A stretch of 58,446 bases of DNA, taken from contig CAKZPD010000010.1 in the NCBI GenBank assembly GCA_937138475.1, positions 1 to 58,446 on the forward strand, given 5' to 3'. Shown piece after piece: positions 1 to 10,246 of this stretch. The first letter of the stretch is position 1, and each line of letters opens with the position of its first letter. The position numbers were made by a program, and so were the translations under genes. The notes beneath the pieces are model-generated. The model made no database searches. It had not been told where the DNA came from and worked only from the letters and a program-made list of their open reading frames with translations. The stretch comes from an uncultured Sulfitobacter sp. (GTDB lineage Bacteria > Pseudomonadota > Alphaproteobacteria > Rhodobacterales > Rhodobacteraceae).

Positions 1-444
1 GGCATCGCCCGGCATGGCGCCAAGATGGTCACGGCGGTGGCCTCAACCAATGTGCCGAAAATCACCATGTTGGTGGGTGGATCGTTTGGGGCGGGCAACT
101 ATGGCATGGCTGGGCGGGCCTATAGTCCGCGTTTCATGTGGACCTGGCCCAATTCGCGCATTTCCGTGATGGGCGGGCCGCAGGCCGCCGGGGTGCTGGC
201 CACGGTCAAGCGCGACGCAATCGAGCGCGCCGGCGACAGCTGGAGCGCCGAGGAAGAGGCCGCCTTTAAACAGCCCACCATTGATATGTTTGAACAGCAA
301 TCGCATCCGCTTTATGCGTCGGCGCGGTTGTGGGATGATGGAATAATTGATCCCCGAAAATCCCGCGATGTGTTGGCCTTGTCGTTGTCTGCGGCGCTGA
401 ATGCGCCAATCGAGGAGACCCGCTTTGGCATATTCCGTATGTGA
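1..444 (+). CDS. mccB: Methylcrotonoyl-CoA carboxylase beta (carboxyltransferase) subunit, 3' part
   Basis: The reading frame is open from the first base, so the gene starts upstream and only the last 147 codons are present. The fragment carries the typical C-terminal carboxyltransferase region, with [16 protein letters not shown] followed by [13 protein letters not shown]. The encoded subunit moves the carboxyl group from biotin on MccA to 3-methylcrotonyl-CoA, in cytoplasmic leucine degradation. The next gene encodes the biotin carboxylase subunit, and hmgL and liuC follow, which separates it from propionyl-CoA carboxylase beta (a related family). About 29 bp separate its stop from mccA, consistent with one operon. 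Confidence 0.93.
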   Translation, partial: GIARHGAKMVTAVASTNVPKITMLVGGSFGAGNYGMAGRAYSPRFMWTWPNSRISVMGGPQAAGVLATVKRDAIERAGDSWSAEEEAAFKQPTIDMFEQQSHPLYASARLWDDGIIDPRKSRDVLALSLSAALNAPIEETRFGIFRM

Positions 445-473
445 TCTTTCCTTGAAACAAGGGGCGCTGCGCC

Positions 474-2423
474 ATGTTTGACACTATTCTTATCGCCAAT
501 CGGGGTGAAATCGCCTGCCGTGTAATCGAAAGCGCGCGGGCGCTTGGGGTGCGCACGGTGGCGGTGTATTCCGACGCAGATGTCGGAGCCAAACATCGGC
601 AAATGGCGGATCATGCGGTGCATATCGGCGGGGCGCTGCCGGCGCAAAGCTATCTGCGCGGCGATGTGATCATTCAGGCGGCGCTGGACAGCGGCGCGCA
701 GGCCATCCACCCCGGTTATGGGTTTCTGTCCGAGAACCCTGATTTCGTCGATGCGGTGACCGCCGCCGGGTTGGTGTTTATCGGGCCGTCGGCGCAGGCG
801 ATCCGCGCCATGGGCCTGAAGGATGCGGCCAAGGCCCTGATGGAAAAGGCCGGGGTGCCGGTTGTGCCTGGCTATCACGGGGCGGATCAGGACGATGCGC
901 TGTTGGCGCGCCAGGCGGCGCAAATTGGTTATCCGGTGCTGATCAAGGCCGTGGCAGGTGGCGGCGGCAAGGGGATGCGGCTGGTCGAAGATCCCAACGC
1001 CTTTGCCGAGGCGCTGACCTCGGCGCGGTCCGAAGCGCAAGCGGCCTTTGGCAACAGCGATGTTCTGGTCGAGAAATTCGTGACCAAGCCGCGCCATATC
1101 GAGGTGCAGATTTTTGGCGACGGTGTTGACGCTGTGCATTTGTTTGAGCGCGACTGCTCGCTTCAGCGGCGTCATCAAAAGGTAATAGAAGAGGCCCCGG
1201 CCCCCGGCATGACGGCGCAAATGCGCCAAGCCATGGGGGATGCGGCTGTGCGCGCGGCGCAGGCCATTGGCTATGCCGGGGCGGGCACGGTTGAATTCAT
1301 CGTTGATGGCGCCGACGGGCTGCGCCCTGACGGGTTTTTCTTCATGGAGATGAACACCCGCCTTCAGGTTGAACACCCGGTGACCGAAGCAATAACCGGT
1401 GTGGATTTGGTCGAATGGCAGTTGCGCGTAGCGGCGGGCGAGCCGCTGCCAAAGGCGCAAAGCGATCTGTCGATCAACGGCCACGCGTTTGAGGCGCGCC
1501 TTTATGCCGAAGACGTGCCTGCCGGGTTTCTGCCGGCGACCGGCACGCTGTCGCATCTGGAATTTGCGCCGGGGTGCCGCGCCGACAGCGGTGTGCGGGC
1601 CGGCGATGCAATCAGCCCGTTTTACGATCCGATGATTGCCAAGGTGATCGTACACGGGCCTGGACGCGCGGCGGCTTTGTCCAAGCTGCGCGCCGCGCTT
1701 GCCGGAACGCGGGTTGGCGGCACGGTCACGAACCTGTCCTTTTTGGGGGCGCTGGCCGCGCATCCGGGGTTCAATCGCGGGGATGTCGACACAGGGTTGA
1801 TTGCCCGTGATCTTGAGGCCCTGACACAGGTGCCCGCCCCCAGCGTCGCCCAAAAGATCGCCGCCGGCATGGCGGCCCTGGGTCTTGATCGGGGATCGGA
1901 TGTTGCCGGCTTTACCCTGTGGCGTTCGTTGCGTCGGCAGGTGCAGTTGATCCACAAGGATACCGAATTTACCGCATATGTGCGGGTCGATGGCCCTGAC
2001 CAGCAACGCTGGGAAATTGATCAGACGGAACATCTGGTCAAACGCGGGCCGGGCGGATGGATGCTTGGGGCGTGCGGATTGGTGCAGGCGGCCGTGGCGG
2101 GGCATCAGGTCACCGTGTTTGATGCCTATGGTGTCGAATTTCAAATCGTTGATCCGCTGGATCGCCAAACCAGCGCCGCAGGGGATGGCAATGTGATCGA
2201 AGCGCCGATGCCGGGGCTGATCAAGCAAATCGACGCGCAGCCCGGAATGCAGGTTGCCCAGGGTGATCGTCTGGCCATTCTTGAGGCGATGAAGATGGAG
2301 CACGCGCTTTTGGCCGCCCGCGATGGGGTTGTGGCGCAGATATTTGCTGCCGCAGGCGATCAGGTCGAGGCAGGCGCCGCGTTGATCCAGCTTGAACCGG
2401 CAGAGGACACAGCAGACCCATGA
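474..2423 (+). CDS. mccA: Methylcrotonoyl-CoA carboxylase alpha subunit (biotin carboxylase + BCCP)
   Basis: The 649-residue protein starts MFDTILIANRGEIACRV, the usual biotin carboxylase N-terminus. A glycine-rich ATP-grasp loop (GGGGKGM) lies near residues 162-168, and MEMNTRLQVEHPVTE is the conserved carboxylase signature. The C-terminal biotinyl domain contains EAMKMEH with the biotin lysine at residue 607. It carboxylates biotin with ATP and bicarbonate and pairs with MccB. Length and domain order fit the MCC alpha family. The stop overlaps the ATG of a 42-codon ORF (ATGA at 2420-2423). The biotin ligase needed for activation (birA) is about 19 kb downstream. Confidence 0.95.
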   Translation: MFDTILIANRGEIACRVIESARALGVRTVAVYSDADVGAKHRQMADHAVHIGGALPAQSYLRGDVIIQAALDSGAQAIHPGYGFLSENPDFVDAVTAAGLVFIGPSAQAIRAMGLKDAAKALMEKAGVPVVPGYHGADQDDALLARQAAQIGYPVLIKAVAGGGGKGMRLVEDPNAFAEALTSARSEAQAAFGNSDVLVEKFVTKPRHIEVQIFGDGVDAVHLFERDCSLQRRHQKVIEEAPAPGMTAQMRQAMGDAAVRAAQAIGYAGAGTVEFIVDGADGLRPDGFFFMEMNTRLQVEHPVTEAITGVDLVEWQLRVAAGEPLPKAQSDLSINGHAFEARLYAEDVPAGFLPATGTLSHLEFAPGCRADSGVRAGDAISPFYDPMIAKVIVHGPGRAAALSKLRAALAGTRVGGTVTNLSFLGALAAHPGFNRGDVDTGLIARDLEALTQVPAPSVAQKIAAGMAALGLDRGSDVAGFTLWRSLRRQVQLIHKDTEFTAYVRVDGPDQQRWEIDQTEHLVKRGPGGWMLGACGLVQAAVAGHQVTVFDAYGVEFQIVDPLDRQTSAAGDGNVIEAPMPGLIKQIDAQPGMQVAQGDRLAILEAMKMEHALLAARDGVVAQIFAAAGDQVEAGAALIQLEPAEDTADP

Positions 2424-2548
2424 TCGTTCTGCCGCCGGGCGCCCAAACGCGGTCAATGCGCCGCCGGCGGTTGCTGTCTGATCTTGGGGCGCACATTGAT
2501 CTGCGGCTGTATCAAAAAGGGTTTTGTCCGCCATGGGCAATGCCCTAG
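2420..2548 (+). CDS. Possible 42-residue small protein in the mcc operon
   Basis: This short frame starts at an ATG that overlaps the mccA stop (ATGA), a translational-coupling arrangement seen throughout the window. It encodes 42 residues: a basic RSMRRRRLLSD stretch in the middle and a C-terminus ending in CPPWAMP. About 50 bp separate its stop from hmgL. I recognise no family. The coupling and in-operon position support a real gene; the small size leaves chance a fair possibility. Confidence 0.4.
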   Translation: MIVLPPGAQTRSMRRRRLLSDLGAHIDLRLYQKGFCPPWAMP

Positions 2549-2599
2549 GCTGGCGCAATTGGCGATGGGCCAAGTGGCATTGGGGAAGGAAAAATCAAG

Positions 2600-3457
2600 A
2601 TGAGCTTGGGACCGGTCGAGATATTTGAAGTAGGCCCGCGCGATGGCCTGCAAAACGAGCCATCCGAGATATCGGTGGCGCAAAAGGTCGCCTTGGTGGA
2701 TTGCCTAAGCCGCGCGGGCTTTTCACGGATTGAAATGGCCAGTTTTGTTTCCCCCAAATGGGTGCCGCAAATGGCCGGCTCTGGCGATGTGCTGGCGCAG
2801 ATCACCCGCGCGCCGGGCGTGCGCTATGCGGCCTTGACGCCGAACATGCAGGGCTTTCAGGCGGCGTTGGCTGCCAAGGCCGACGAAGTGGCGGTCTTTG
2901 CCTCGGCGTCGGAGGGGTTTTCCAAGGCCAATGTAAATGCCAGCATCGACGAAAGCCTGGAACGTTTTGCACCGATTTTGGAAGAGGCCCGTCATATTGA
3001 TCTGCCGGTGCGCGGCTATGTGTCATGCGTGATCGAATGCCCCTATGACGGGGCGGTGGCCCCCGACCAGGTGGCGCGGATCGCGGACAAGCTGTTTGCA
3101 ATGGGGTGTTACGAAATCAGTCTGGGCGACACGATCGGCGCCGGAACCCCTGACAGCATTGCGCGGATGTTGCTGGCGGTGCGAAATGCGGTTCCGGTTG
3201 GGCGCCTGGCGGGTCATTACCATGACACCGGCGGACGGGCGATTGCCAATATCGATGCGTCTTTGTCTTTGGGTGTGCGGGTTTTTGACGCGGCGGTTGG
3301 TGGTTTGGGGGGCTGCCCTTATGCGCCGGGGGCCTCGGGCAATGTCGCGACGGAAACCGTGGCGCGGCATCTGGCGGACCTGGGCTATGAAACCGGGCTT
3401 GATCTGGACCAGATAAACCAAGCGGCACAGCTGGCGCGCAGCCTGCGCAGTGCCTGA
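2600..3457 (+). CDS. hmgL: Hydroxymethylglutaryl-CoA lyase
   Basis: This 285-residue TIM-barrel enzyme cleaves HMG-CoA to acetoacetate and acetyl-CoA, the last step of leucine degradation. VGPRDGLQNE near the N-terminus is the DRE-TIM/HMGL acid-base motif. GGLGGCPYAPGASGN carries the family's catalytic cysteine (Cys239). The metal-binding HYHDT is present. Length agrees with bacterial HMG-CoA lyases. A GGAAGGAAAA purine run about 9 nt upstream fits a Shine-Dalgarno site. It sits between mccA and the enoyl-CoA hydratase, so the operon covers three successive reactions from methylcrotonyl-CoA. Confidence 0.95.
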   Translation: MSLGPVEIFEVGPRDGLQNEPSEISVAQKVALVDCLSRAGFSRIEMASFVSPKWVPQMAGSGDVLAQITRAPGVRYAALTPNMQGFQAALAAKADEVAVFASASEGFSKANVNASIDESLERFAPILEEARHIDLPVRGYVSCVIECPYDGAVAPDQVARIADKLFAMGCYEISLGDTIGAGTPDSIARMLLAVRNAVPVGRLAGHYHDTGGRAIANIDASLSLGVRVFDAAVGGLGGCPYAPGASGNVATETVARHLADLGYETGLDLDQINQAAQLARSLRSA

Positions 3458-3472
3458 TTGAAAGGTCACCGG

Positions 3473-4264
3473 ATGTACGAAACCATTTCGATAACCACCG
3501 ACGCGCGCGGCGTTGCAACCCTGACTTTGGCGCGGCCAGACAAGCACAACGCCATGTCGGCACAGATGTTGGCCGAACTGACGCGCGCGGCCAAGGCGCT
3601 GGGCGAAGATGATACCGTGCGCTGTGTGATTCTGGCGGCGCAGGGCGCCAGTTTTTGCGCCGGGGGTGATCTGGGGTGGATGCGCGCGCAAATGGACATG
3701 GACGCCGCCACCCGCGCACAAGAGGCCGGAAAGCTGGCAACCATGTTGGGCGCGCTGAACACCTTGCCAAAACCGTTGATTGGCCGCGTGCATGGCAACG
3801 CCTTTGGTGGTGGCATCGGCATGGCCTGTGTGTGCGATGTGGCCATCGGGGCGCAGGGGGCCAAATTCGGCTTGACCGAGACGCGGTTGGGGATCATCCC
3901 GGCCACCATCGGCCCCTATGTGCTGGCGCGCATGGGCGAAGGGCGGGCGCGGCGTGTGTTTATGTCGGCGCGCCTGTTTGATACGGCCGAGGCCGTTGAT
4001 CTGGGGATCTTGTCGCGGATGGTTGCGGCAGACGATCTGGATGCTGCCATTGAATCTGAGGTGCGCCCTTATCTGTCATGTGCCCCCGGCGCGGTTGCCG
4101 CCGCCAAGAAGCTGGCGCGCGATTTGGGGCCGGTGATCGACCAGTCGGCGATTGAGCTGAGCATCAAGGCGTTGGCCGACCGTTGGAACACGGCCGAAGC
4201 CGCCGAAGGAATCGGCGCATTTTTTGACAAACGCAAGCCGGCGTGGGCCCAGGGCCAGGGATAA
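3473..4264 (+). CDS. liuC: Enoyl-CoA hydratase family, probably 3-methylglutaconyl-CoA hydratase
   Basis: A crotonase-fold protein of 263 residues. The oxyanion-hole segments are visible as CAGGDLGWM and GNAFGGGIGMACVCD. By context it hydrates 3-methylglutaconyl-CoA to HMG-CoA, between MCC and HMG-CoA lyase. Family membership is clear; the exact substrate is inferred from the operon. I chose ATG 3473 over the in-frame TTG at 3458 because GAAAGGT lies about 7 nt before it and the protein then begins MYETISI, a normal crotonase start. It is the last gene of the cluster; a stem-loop follows about 90 bp downstream. Confidence 0.88.
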   Translation: MYETISITTDARGVATLTLARPDKHNAMSAQMLAELTRAAKALGEDDTVRCVILAAQGASFCAGGDLGWMRAQMDMDAATRAQEAGKLATMLGALNTLPKPLIGRVHGNAFGGGIGMACVCDVAIGAQGAKFGLTETRLGIIPATIGPYVLARMGEGRARRVFMSARLFDTAEAVDLGILSRMVAADDLDAAIESEVRPYLSCAPGAVAAAKKLARDLGPVIDQSAIELSIKALADRWNTAEAAEGIGAFFDKRKPAWAQGQG

Positions 4265-4290
4265 AGACCGGCGCGGGTGAGGCTGAGCCG

Positions 4291-4312
4291 ACGGCGCCAA
4301 GACGGCGCCAAG
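4291..4312. repeat. 11-bp tandem duplication
   Basis: The 11-mer ACGGCGCCAAG occurs twice back to back (4291-4301 and 4302-4312) between liuC and the nuo operon. Each unit contains the palindrome GGCGCC. No function is assigned. Confidence 0.7.
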
Positions 4313-4353
4313 ATGGGGGCGATGATTTACCGCCAAGGATGACAGGGGAAAAG

Positions 4354-4378
4354 CCCGGAATTTCGCGAAAAATCCGGG
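4354..4378 (+). terminator. Stem-loop after liuC, possible terminator
   Basis: CCCGGA and TCCGGG form a 6-bp stem around an inner TTTCGCGAAA palindrome, followed by the T-rich TTGCTTTGCTTGG. This could end the mcc-hmgL-liuC transcript before the nuo promoter. The T-tract is interrupted, so the terminator call is moderate. Confidence 0.45.
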
Positions 4379-4412
4379 TTGCTTTGCTTGGTTGAAAACG
4401 GGCCAGTCTTGG

Positions 4413-4441
4413 TTGACCCTGCGCAGAGGGGGAGGTAAACC
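4413..4441 (+). promoter_or_regulatory. Weak sigma70-like promoter candidate for the nuo operon
   Basis: TTGACC and TAAACC are separated by 17 bp, about 70 bp before the nuoA start. The match to consensus is partial. The position between the liuC stem-loop and nuoA is appropriate for the complex I promoter. Elsewhere in 4265-4510 I see only the duplication and the stem-loop. Confidence 0.3.
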
Positions 4442-4510
4442 CTTGCTCGATACCTCGGCGCGGGCCGGGGGCGGGCGCGAATGCCTGAGATACCCAAAAG
4501 GAGCCTCAAC

Positions 4511-5400
<890 letters not shown>

Positions 5401-5409
5401 GGAGCGATC

Positions 5410-6021
5410 ATGTCTGACGCCTTGAAAGATCTTGCCGGCTATATCGAAGCCAAGCGCGGGGATTGCGTTGCTGGCTGGGATGTGTCGCATGGCGAGCTGA
5501 ATATTGACGTAACGCCGTCGAATATTGCGGGCTTTGTCGATTTCCTGAAATCCGACGCGACCTGCCGGTTCACCAGCCTGGTGGATATTACCGCGGTTGA
5601 TTATGCCGGGCGCGACAAGCGCTTTGACGTGGTTTATCATTTCTTGTCGATGTATCAAAACCATCGCATCCGCTTGCGCGCCTCGGTGCGCGAGGACGAG
5701 ATGGTGCCGTCGATCACCGACGTACACCCCTCGGCCAATTGGTTCGAGCGCGAGGTCTTTGACATGTTCGGGATTTTGTTCTCGGGGCATCCCGATTTGC
5801 GCCGTATTTTGACCGATTACGGGTTTCGCGGATATCCGCTGCGCAAGGATTTCCCCACCACCGGATATACCGAAGTGCGCTATGACGAGGTGCAAAAGCG
5901 CGTGGTATACGAGCCGGTCAGCCTGGTGCAGGAATATCGCCAGTTTGATTTCATGTCCCCCTGGGAGGGCGCGGAATACATTCTGCCCGGCGACGAAAAG
6001 CAAACCGAAGGGGGCAAGTGA
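5410..6021 (+). CDS. nuoC: NADH-quinone oxidoreductase subunit C
   Basis: A 203-residue subunit of the complex I connecting module (30-kDa family). Family motifs include [20 protein letters not shown] and [27 protein letters not shown] stands about 7 nt before the ATG. NuoC and NuoD are separate genes here, unlike the fused form in E. coli. Two very small ORFs lie between nuoC and nuoD. Confidence 0.96.
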   Translation: MSDALKDLAGYIEAKRGDCVAGWDVSHGELNIDVTPSNIAGFVDFLKSDATCRFTSLVDITAVDYAGRDKRFDVVYHFLSMYQNHRIRLRASVREDEMVPSITDVHPSANWFEREVFDMFGILFSGHPDLRRILTDYGFRGYPLRKDFPTTGYTEVRYDEVQKRVVYEPVSLVQEYRQFDFMSPWEGAEYILPGDEKQTEGGK

Positions 6022-6026
6022 TCGCC

Positions 6027-6125
6027 ATGACGCCTGTCCGCCTGATCCATCAAGCCACGGCCCGCGTGTTTCGCGGGCATCTCTGCGCGCAAAAGGCGCA
6101 GGTTCGCAGTGAGGTGCCCGCATGA
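6027..6125 (+). CDS. Possible 32-residue ORF between nuoC and nuoD
   Basis: An ATG six bases after the nuoC stop opens a 32-codon frame (MTPVRLIHQATARVFRG...). It ends in ATGA shared with the start of the next small membrane-protein gene. The product is basic, with no predicted membrane span. I recognise no family. It may act mainly as a coupling leader for the downstream microprotein. Confidence 0.3.
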   Translation: MTPVRLIHQATARVFRGHLCAQKAQVRSEVPA

Positions 6126-6295
6126 GCGCCTTGTTCTGGTTGGTGATGGCGGTTTTGACGGTTGTGCCGATGCTAAAGCTGTTGCCGCATTTTGGCATTA
6201 ACAAACTATGGGCCTTGGCGGGGATTGTCCCCATCGGCACCCTGGCGCTGATTTGGTGGATGGCGCTGAAATTACAAGATCTGGAGCGACGCTGA
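6122..6295 (+). CDS. 57-residue two-helix membrane microprotein inside the nuo operon
   Basis: The frame begins [20 protein letters not shown] and ends KLQDLERR. Two strongly hydrophobic stretches, about residues 3-20 and 30-50, are separated by a short PHFGINK loop, with a charged C-terminal tail. It overlaps the preceding 32-codon ORF by 4 nt, and nuoD starts 1 nt after its stop. The complex I operon of Rhodobacter capsulatus is known to contain unidentified reading frames; this looks like one of that class. Function is unknown; an accessory or assembly role in complex I is inference from position alone. Confidence 0.75.
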   Translation: MSALFWLVMAVLTVVPMLKLLPHFGINKLWALAGIVPIGTLALIWWMALKLQDLERR

Positions 6296-6296
6296 C

Positions 6297-7514
6297 ATGA
6301 TGGACGGCACCAAAGGCTTCGAGGACGCCCTGACGGGCGAGCAGAAGATTCGCAATTTCAACATCAATTTCGGGCCTCAGCACCCTGCTGCGCATGGCGT
6401 GCTGCGCCTGGTGCTTGAGCTGGACGGCGAAGTGGTCGAACGGTGCGATCCGCACATCGGGCTGCTGCATCGCGGCACAGAAAAGCTGATGGAAAGCCGG
6501 ACGTATCTGCAAAACCTGCCGTATTTTGATCGGTTGGATTATGTGGCCCCAATGAATCAGGAACACGCCTGGTGCCTGGCCATCGAAAAACTGACGGGCA
6601 CTGTGGTGCCGCGCCGGGCCAGCCTGATCCGGGTGTTGTTTTCGGAAATTGGCCGGGTCTTGAACCATTTGTTGAACGTCACCACCCAGGCCATGGACGT
6701 TGGCGCGCTGACCCCGCCGCTTTGGGGCTTTGAAGAGCGCGAAAAGCTGATGGGCTTTTACGAGCGGGCCTGCGGCGCGCGTTTGCACGCGGCCTATTTC
6801 CGCCCCGGCGGGGTGCATCAGGATCTGCCTGATGCGTTGATCGAAGATATTGATACATGGGCCGATGAATTCCCGCGGTTTATGTCGGACATTGACGGGC
6901 TCCTGACGGAAAACCGGATTTTCAAACAGCGCAACGTCGATATCGGTGTCGTTACCGAAGAAGATATTCTGGATTATGGCTTTAGCGGTGTGATGGTGCG
7001 GGGGTCCGGTTTGGCCTGGGATTTGCGCCGCGCGCAGCCTTATGAATGCTATGATGAATTCGACTTTCAGATCCCGGTGGGCAAGAATGGCGATTGTTAT
7101 GATCGCTATCTGGTCCGCATGGAGGAAATGCGCCAGTCGGTGTCGATCATCAAGCAGGCCGTGGCCAAGCTGCGGGTGGAAAAGGGCGATGTTCTGGCCC
7201 GTGGCAAGATCACCCCACCGTCGCGTTCGGCCATGAAAACCGACATGGAAAGCCTGATTCACCATTTCAAGCTTTACACAGAAGGGTTCCACGTTCCCGC
7301 AGGCGAAGTTTATTGCGCGGTCGAGGCCCCCAAAGGGGAATTCGGCGTGTATTTGGTGGCCGACGGCACCAACAAACCTTACCGCGCCAAGCTGCGCGCG
7401 CCGGGCTTTTTGCACCTGCAAGCGATGGACCACATGAGCAAGGGCCACCAGCTGGCCGATGTCGCCGCCATTATCGGCACGATGGATGTCGTGTTCGGGG
7501 AAATTGACCGCTGA
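6297..7514 (+). CDS. nuoD: NADH-quinone oxidoreductase subunit D
   Basis: The 405-residue 49-kDa-family subunit helps form the quinone pocket with Nuo[20 protein letters not shown] and [14 protein letters not shown] are the classic N-terminal motifs, and the C-terminus ends [14 protein letters not shown] as in the family. Two adjacent ATGs (6297, 6300) are possible starts; GGAG at 6283-6286 serves either. Its stop overlaps the ATG of a 25-codon frame before nuoE. Confidence 0.97.
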   Translation: MMDGTKGFEDALTGEQKIRNFNINFGPQHPAAHGVLRLVLELDGEVVERCDPHIGLLHRGTEKLMESRTYLQNLPYFDRLDYVAPMNQEHAWCLAIEKLTGTVVPRRASLIRVLFSEIGRVLNHLLNVTTQAMDVGALTPPLWGFEEREKLMGFYERACGARLHAAYFRPGGVHQDLPDALIEDIDTWADEFPRFMSDIDGLLTENRIFKQRNVDIGVVTEEDILDYGFSGVMVRGSGLAWDLRRAQPYECYDEFDFQIPVGKNGDCYDRYLVRMEEMRQSVSIIKQAVAKLRVEKGDVLARGKITPPSRSAMKTDMESLIHHFKLYTEGFHVPAGEVYCAVEAPKGEFGVYLVADGTNKPYRAKLRAPGFLHLQAMDHMSKGHQLADVAAIIGTMDVVFGEIDR

Positions 7515-7591
7515 TGCGTTTTGCTTTGAACACATGGGTTACACATATCTTTGCCAAGGCTGCGGCTTTGTGCGCCACTTTGAAAGACTGA
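7514..7591 (+). CDS. Doubtful 25-codon ORF between nuoD and nuoE
   Basis: An ATG overlapping the nuoD stop by one base opens a 25-codon frame ([20 protein letters not shown]...) that ends 4 bp before nuoE. No family or convincing structure is seen. It may only keep ribosomes moving towards nuoE. Confidence 0.2.
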   Translation: MRFALNTWVTHIFAKAAALCATLKD

Positions 7592-7595
7592 ACTG

Positions 7596-8612
7596 ATGCT
7601 GCGCCGACTACATCCAGAACAACCCGATACATTTGCCTTTACGGCAGCCAATCAGGCATGGGCCGAAGGCCAGATCAGTAAGTATCCCGAGGGACGTCAG
7701 GCCAGCGCGATCATTCCGCTTTTGTGGCGCGCGCAGGAACAAGAAGGCTGGTTGACCCGGCCGGCAATTGAACATGTCGCAACGATGCTGGGCCTAAGCT
7801 ATATCCGGGCGCTTGAGGTCGCGACGTTTTATTTCATGTTCCAGCTTCAGCCGGTGGGGTCGGTCGCGCATATTCAGGTTTGCGGCACCACGTCTTGCAT
7901 GATTTGCGGCGCCGAGGATCTGGTTCAGGTTTGCAAGGAGATGATCGCTGCCAAACCGCACCAGCTGTCGGAAGATGGCAAGTTCAGCTGGGAAGAGGTT
8001 GAATGCCTTGGGTCATGTTCGAATGCGCCAATGGCCCAAATCGGCAAGGATTATTACGAAGACCTGACCGCCGACAAAATGCGGGCCTTGATTACGGATT
8101 TGTCAAAAGGTGGCGTGCCGCTGCCGGGGCCGCAAAATGGCCGCTATGGGGCCGAACCGTTGGGCGGTGTGACCAGCCTGAAGGATCATGAGGCCGGCAA
8201 GCCGCCACATAACGCATCCGTGGCGCTGGCGGTTGAAATCGGCGACACGGTCAAACGTATCGACGGGACCGAAGTGCCCCTGTTGACCCCGTGGCGGGGA
8301 AAATCTGGGGCTGCCGCGAAAACCAGCCCCAAGGCCAAGCCTGCCGCTGCCCGATCAGCCGCTGCGCCGAAAAAACCGCGCAGCCTGAAGGCGCCGCGCA
8401 AGGCCGGGGCCGATGATCTGACGGCGCTGAAAGGTGTGGGGCCCAAGCTTGCCGAGGTGCTCAATTCCCTTGGGTTCTATCACTATGACCAGATTGCGAA
8501 ATGGTCTGACGCAGAAATCGCTTGGGTTGATGAAAATCTGGAAGGCTTTAAAGGCCGCGCCAGCCGTGATGGGTGGGTCTTGCAGGCCGCCGATCTGGCG
8601 CAAAAGGCATAA
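7596..8612 (+). CDS. nuoE: NADH-quinone oxidoreductase subunit E with C-terminal helix-hairpin-helix extension
   Basis: The first ~165 residues are the thioredoxin-fold 24-kDa subunit that carries the [2Fe-2S] N1a cluster. Its ligands are visible as CGTTSC and [10 protein letters not shown]. At 338 residues the protein is far longer than E. coli NuoE (about 166). After an Ala/Lys/Pro-rich linker (about residues 230-265) the tail contains [20 protein letters not shown] and later [14 protein letters not shown]. This resembles the helix-hairpin-helix-like 'predicted 5' DNA nuclease' domain that Rhodobacterales attach to NuoE and some L21 proteins. The role of the tail is unknown. Confidence 0.95.
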   Translation: MLRRLHPEQPDTFAFTAANQAWAEGQISKYPEGRQASAIIPLLWRAQEQEGWLTRPAIEHVATMLGLSYIRALEVATFYFMFQLQPVGSVAHIQVCGTTSCMICGAEDLVQVCKEMIAAKPHQLSEDGKFSWEEVECLGSCSNAPMAQIGKDYYEDLTADKMRALITDLSKGGVPLPGPQNGRYGAEPLGGVTSLKDHEAGKPPHNASVALAVEIGDTVKRIDGTEVPLLTPWRGKSGAAAKTSPKAKPAAARSAAAPKKPRSLKAPRKAGADDLTALKGVGPKLAEVLNSLGFYHYDQIAKWSDAEIAWVDENLEGFKGRASRDGWVLQAADLAQKA

Positions 8613-8704
8613 CCGACTGGGGTTGGAAATATTCGATGACGACGCAAAGGTCACATGGCAATACGGCACAGACCGCCCCGATGATGGGGGGGCTGTGATC
8701 TGCC

Positions 8705-8947
8705 ATGCAAACGGACAGCGATCTTCGAAACAGCAAGAAAGGCCGGATGGTCAGTCTGGTCATCGCGGGAACCATGTTGGTGTGGTTGTTGATGCAGGCG
8801 ATTGGCCCGGCCTTGGGGCTTGCCGGTCGCTATGCGCTGTTGGTGGATTTTCTGGCCCTTGCCGCGCTTTTCTGGGCGCTGGTCGTCACATTACAAATTT
8901 GGCGTTCGCGTGGTAGGGCGCGCGCAAACAACAAAGGTAGCAACTGA
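8705..8947 (+). CDS. Small membrane protein, DUF5337-like
   Basis: The 80-residue protein has a charged N-terminus ([14 protein letters not shown]), two hydrophobic segments (about residues 16-37 and 43-65) and a basic tail ([12 protein letters not shown]). From memory this matches the DUF5337 family found in Rhodobacterales complex I operons; the assignment needs a profile search. Its TGA overlaps the nuoF ATG by one base. The 92 bp between nuoE and this gene hold only a 20-codon frame of no visible merit. Confidence 0.75.
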   Translation: MQTDSDLRNSKKGRMVSLVIAGTMLVWLLMQAIGPALGLAGRYALLVDFLALAALFWALVVTLQIWRSRGRARANNKGSN

Positions 8948-10242
8948 TGCTTCAGGACAAAGACCGGATCTTTACCAATATCTATGGTATGCACGAGCGC
9001 ACCCTGCGGGGCGCGCAGGCACGCGGGCATTGGGACGGCACAGCGGCGATCATCAAAAAGGGACGTGATTGGATCATCGACACGATGAAGGCCAGCGGCC
9101 TGCGTGGGCGTGGCGGTGCGGGGTTCCCGACCGGTCTGAAATGGTCTTTTATGCCCAAGGAAAGCGATGGCCGGCCGGCTTATCTGGTGGTCAACGCCGA
9201 TGAATCCGAACCCGGCACCTGCAAAGACCGCGAAATCATGCGCCACGATCCGCATACCCTGATCGAAGGCTGCCTGATCGCCAGCTTCGCGATGAACGCC
9301 AACGCGTGCTATATCTATATTCGCGGTGAATACATCCGCGAGCGTGAGGCCCTGCAAGCCGCCATTGATGAGGCCTATGACGCCGGGCTGCTGGGCAAGA
9401 ATGCGGCGAAATCGGGCTGGGATTTCGATCTTTATCTGCATCACGGCGCCGGTGCTTATATCTGCGGCGAAGAAACCGCCTTGCTTGAAAGCCTTGAGGG
9501 CAAGAAGGGGATGCCGCGCATGAAGCCGCCGTTCCCGGCGGGCGCGGGGCTGTATGGATGCCCAACCACGGTGAACAATGTTGAATCCATTGCGGTGGTG
9601 CCAACCATCCTGCGCCGGGGGCCGGAATGGTTTTCGTCATTTGGCCGGCCAAACAACGCCGGCACCAAGCTGTTTGCCATTTCCGGCCATGTGAACACGC
9701 CCTGCGTCGTCGAAGAAGCCATGAGCATCAGCTTTGAGGAACTGATCGAAACGCATTGCGGCGGTATCCGTGGCGGCTGGGATAACCTTAAGGCGGTTAT
9801 TCCAGGTGGATCGTCGGTGCCGATGATTCCCGGCAAAGACATGCGTGATGCGATCATGGATTTCGATTACCTGCGCGAGCAGCGATCGGGGTTGGGGACT
9901 GCGGCGGTGATTGTCATGGACAATTCCACCGATGTGATCAAGGCGATCTGGCGCTTGTCCAAGTTCTATAAACACGAAAGCTGTGGCCAATGCACGCCGT
10001 GCCGCGAAGGCACCGGCTGGATGATGCGGGTCATGGACCGGCTGGTCACAGGCGAGGCCGAGCCAGAAGAAATCGACATGCTGCTGGATGTGACCAAACA
10101 GGTCGAAGGGCATACGATTTGCGCGCTGGGCGATGCTGCCGCCTGGCCAATTCAGGGGTTGATCCGGCATTTCCGCGATGAAATCGAGGACCGCATCAAA
10201 CACAAACGTTCGGGCCGGTCTTCGGCTGTGGCGGCGCGGTAA
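8947..10242 (+). CDS. nuoF: NADH-quinone oxidoreductase subunit F
   Basis: NuoF (431 residues) is the NADH- and FMN-binding subunit that admits electrons to complex [11 protein letters not shown] at residues 54-63 is the nucleotide-binding motif. [13 protein letters not shown] and [17 protein letters not shown] follow. [14 protein letters not shown] gives three ligands of cluster N3 (Cys346, 349, 352), with the fourth in GHTICALGD. Length matches the family. The start overlaps the preceding DUF5337-like gene by one base. Confidence 0.97.
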   Translation: MLQDKDRIFTNIYGMHERTLRGAQARGHWDGTAAIIKKGRDWIIDTMKASGLRGRGGAGFPTGLKWSFMPKESDGRPAYLVVNADESEPGTCKDREIMRHDPHTLIEGCLIASFAMNANACYIYIRGEYIREREALQAAIDEAYDAGLLGKNAAKSGWDFDLYLHHGAGAYICGEETALLESLEGKKGMPRMKPPFPAGAGLYGCPTTVNNVESIAVVPTILRRGPEWFSSFGRPNNAGTKLFAISGHVNTPCVVEEAMSISFEELIETHCGGIRGGWDNLKAVIPGGSSVPMIPGKDMRDAIMDFDYLREQRSGLGTAAVIVMDNSTDVIKAIWRLSKFYKHESCGQCTPCREGTGWMMRVMDRLVTGEAEPEEIDMLLDVTKQVEGHTICALGDAAAWPIQGLIRHFRDEIEDRIKHKRSGRSSAVAAR

Positions 10243-10246
10243 ACCG

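Noticed and set aside
312..2573. A 753-codon open frame on the minus strand opposite mccA
   Set aside because: It is the antisense shadow of a GC-rich gene with strong codon bias; it has no family features, and mccA fully explains the region.
7534..7596. 20-codon frame with a CQGCG motif between nuoD and nuoE
   Set aside because: A single partial zinc-ribbon-like motif in a 20-residue frame is likely chance; no coupling to neighbours.
8614..8704. Protein-like reading (FDDDAKVTWQYGTD) between nuoE and the DUF5337-like gene
   Set aside because: It has no start codon of its own in this gap and runs on out of frame through the next gene.
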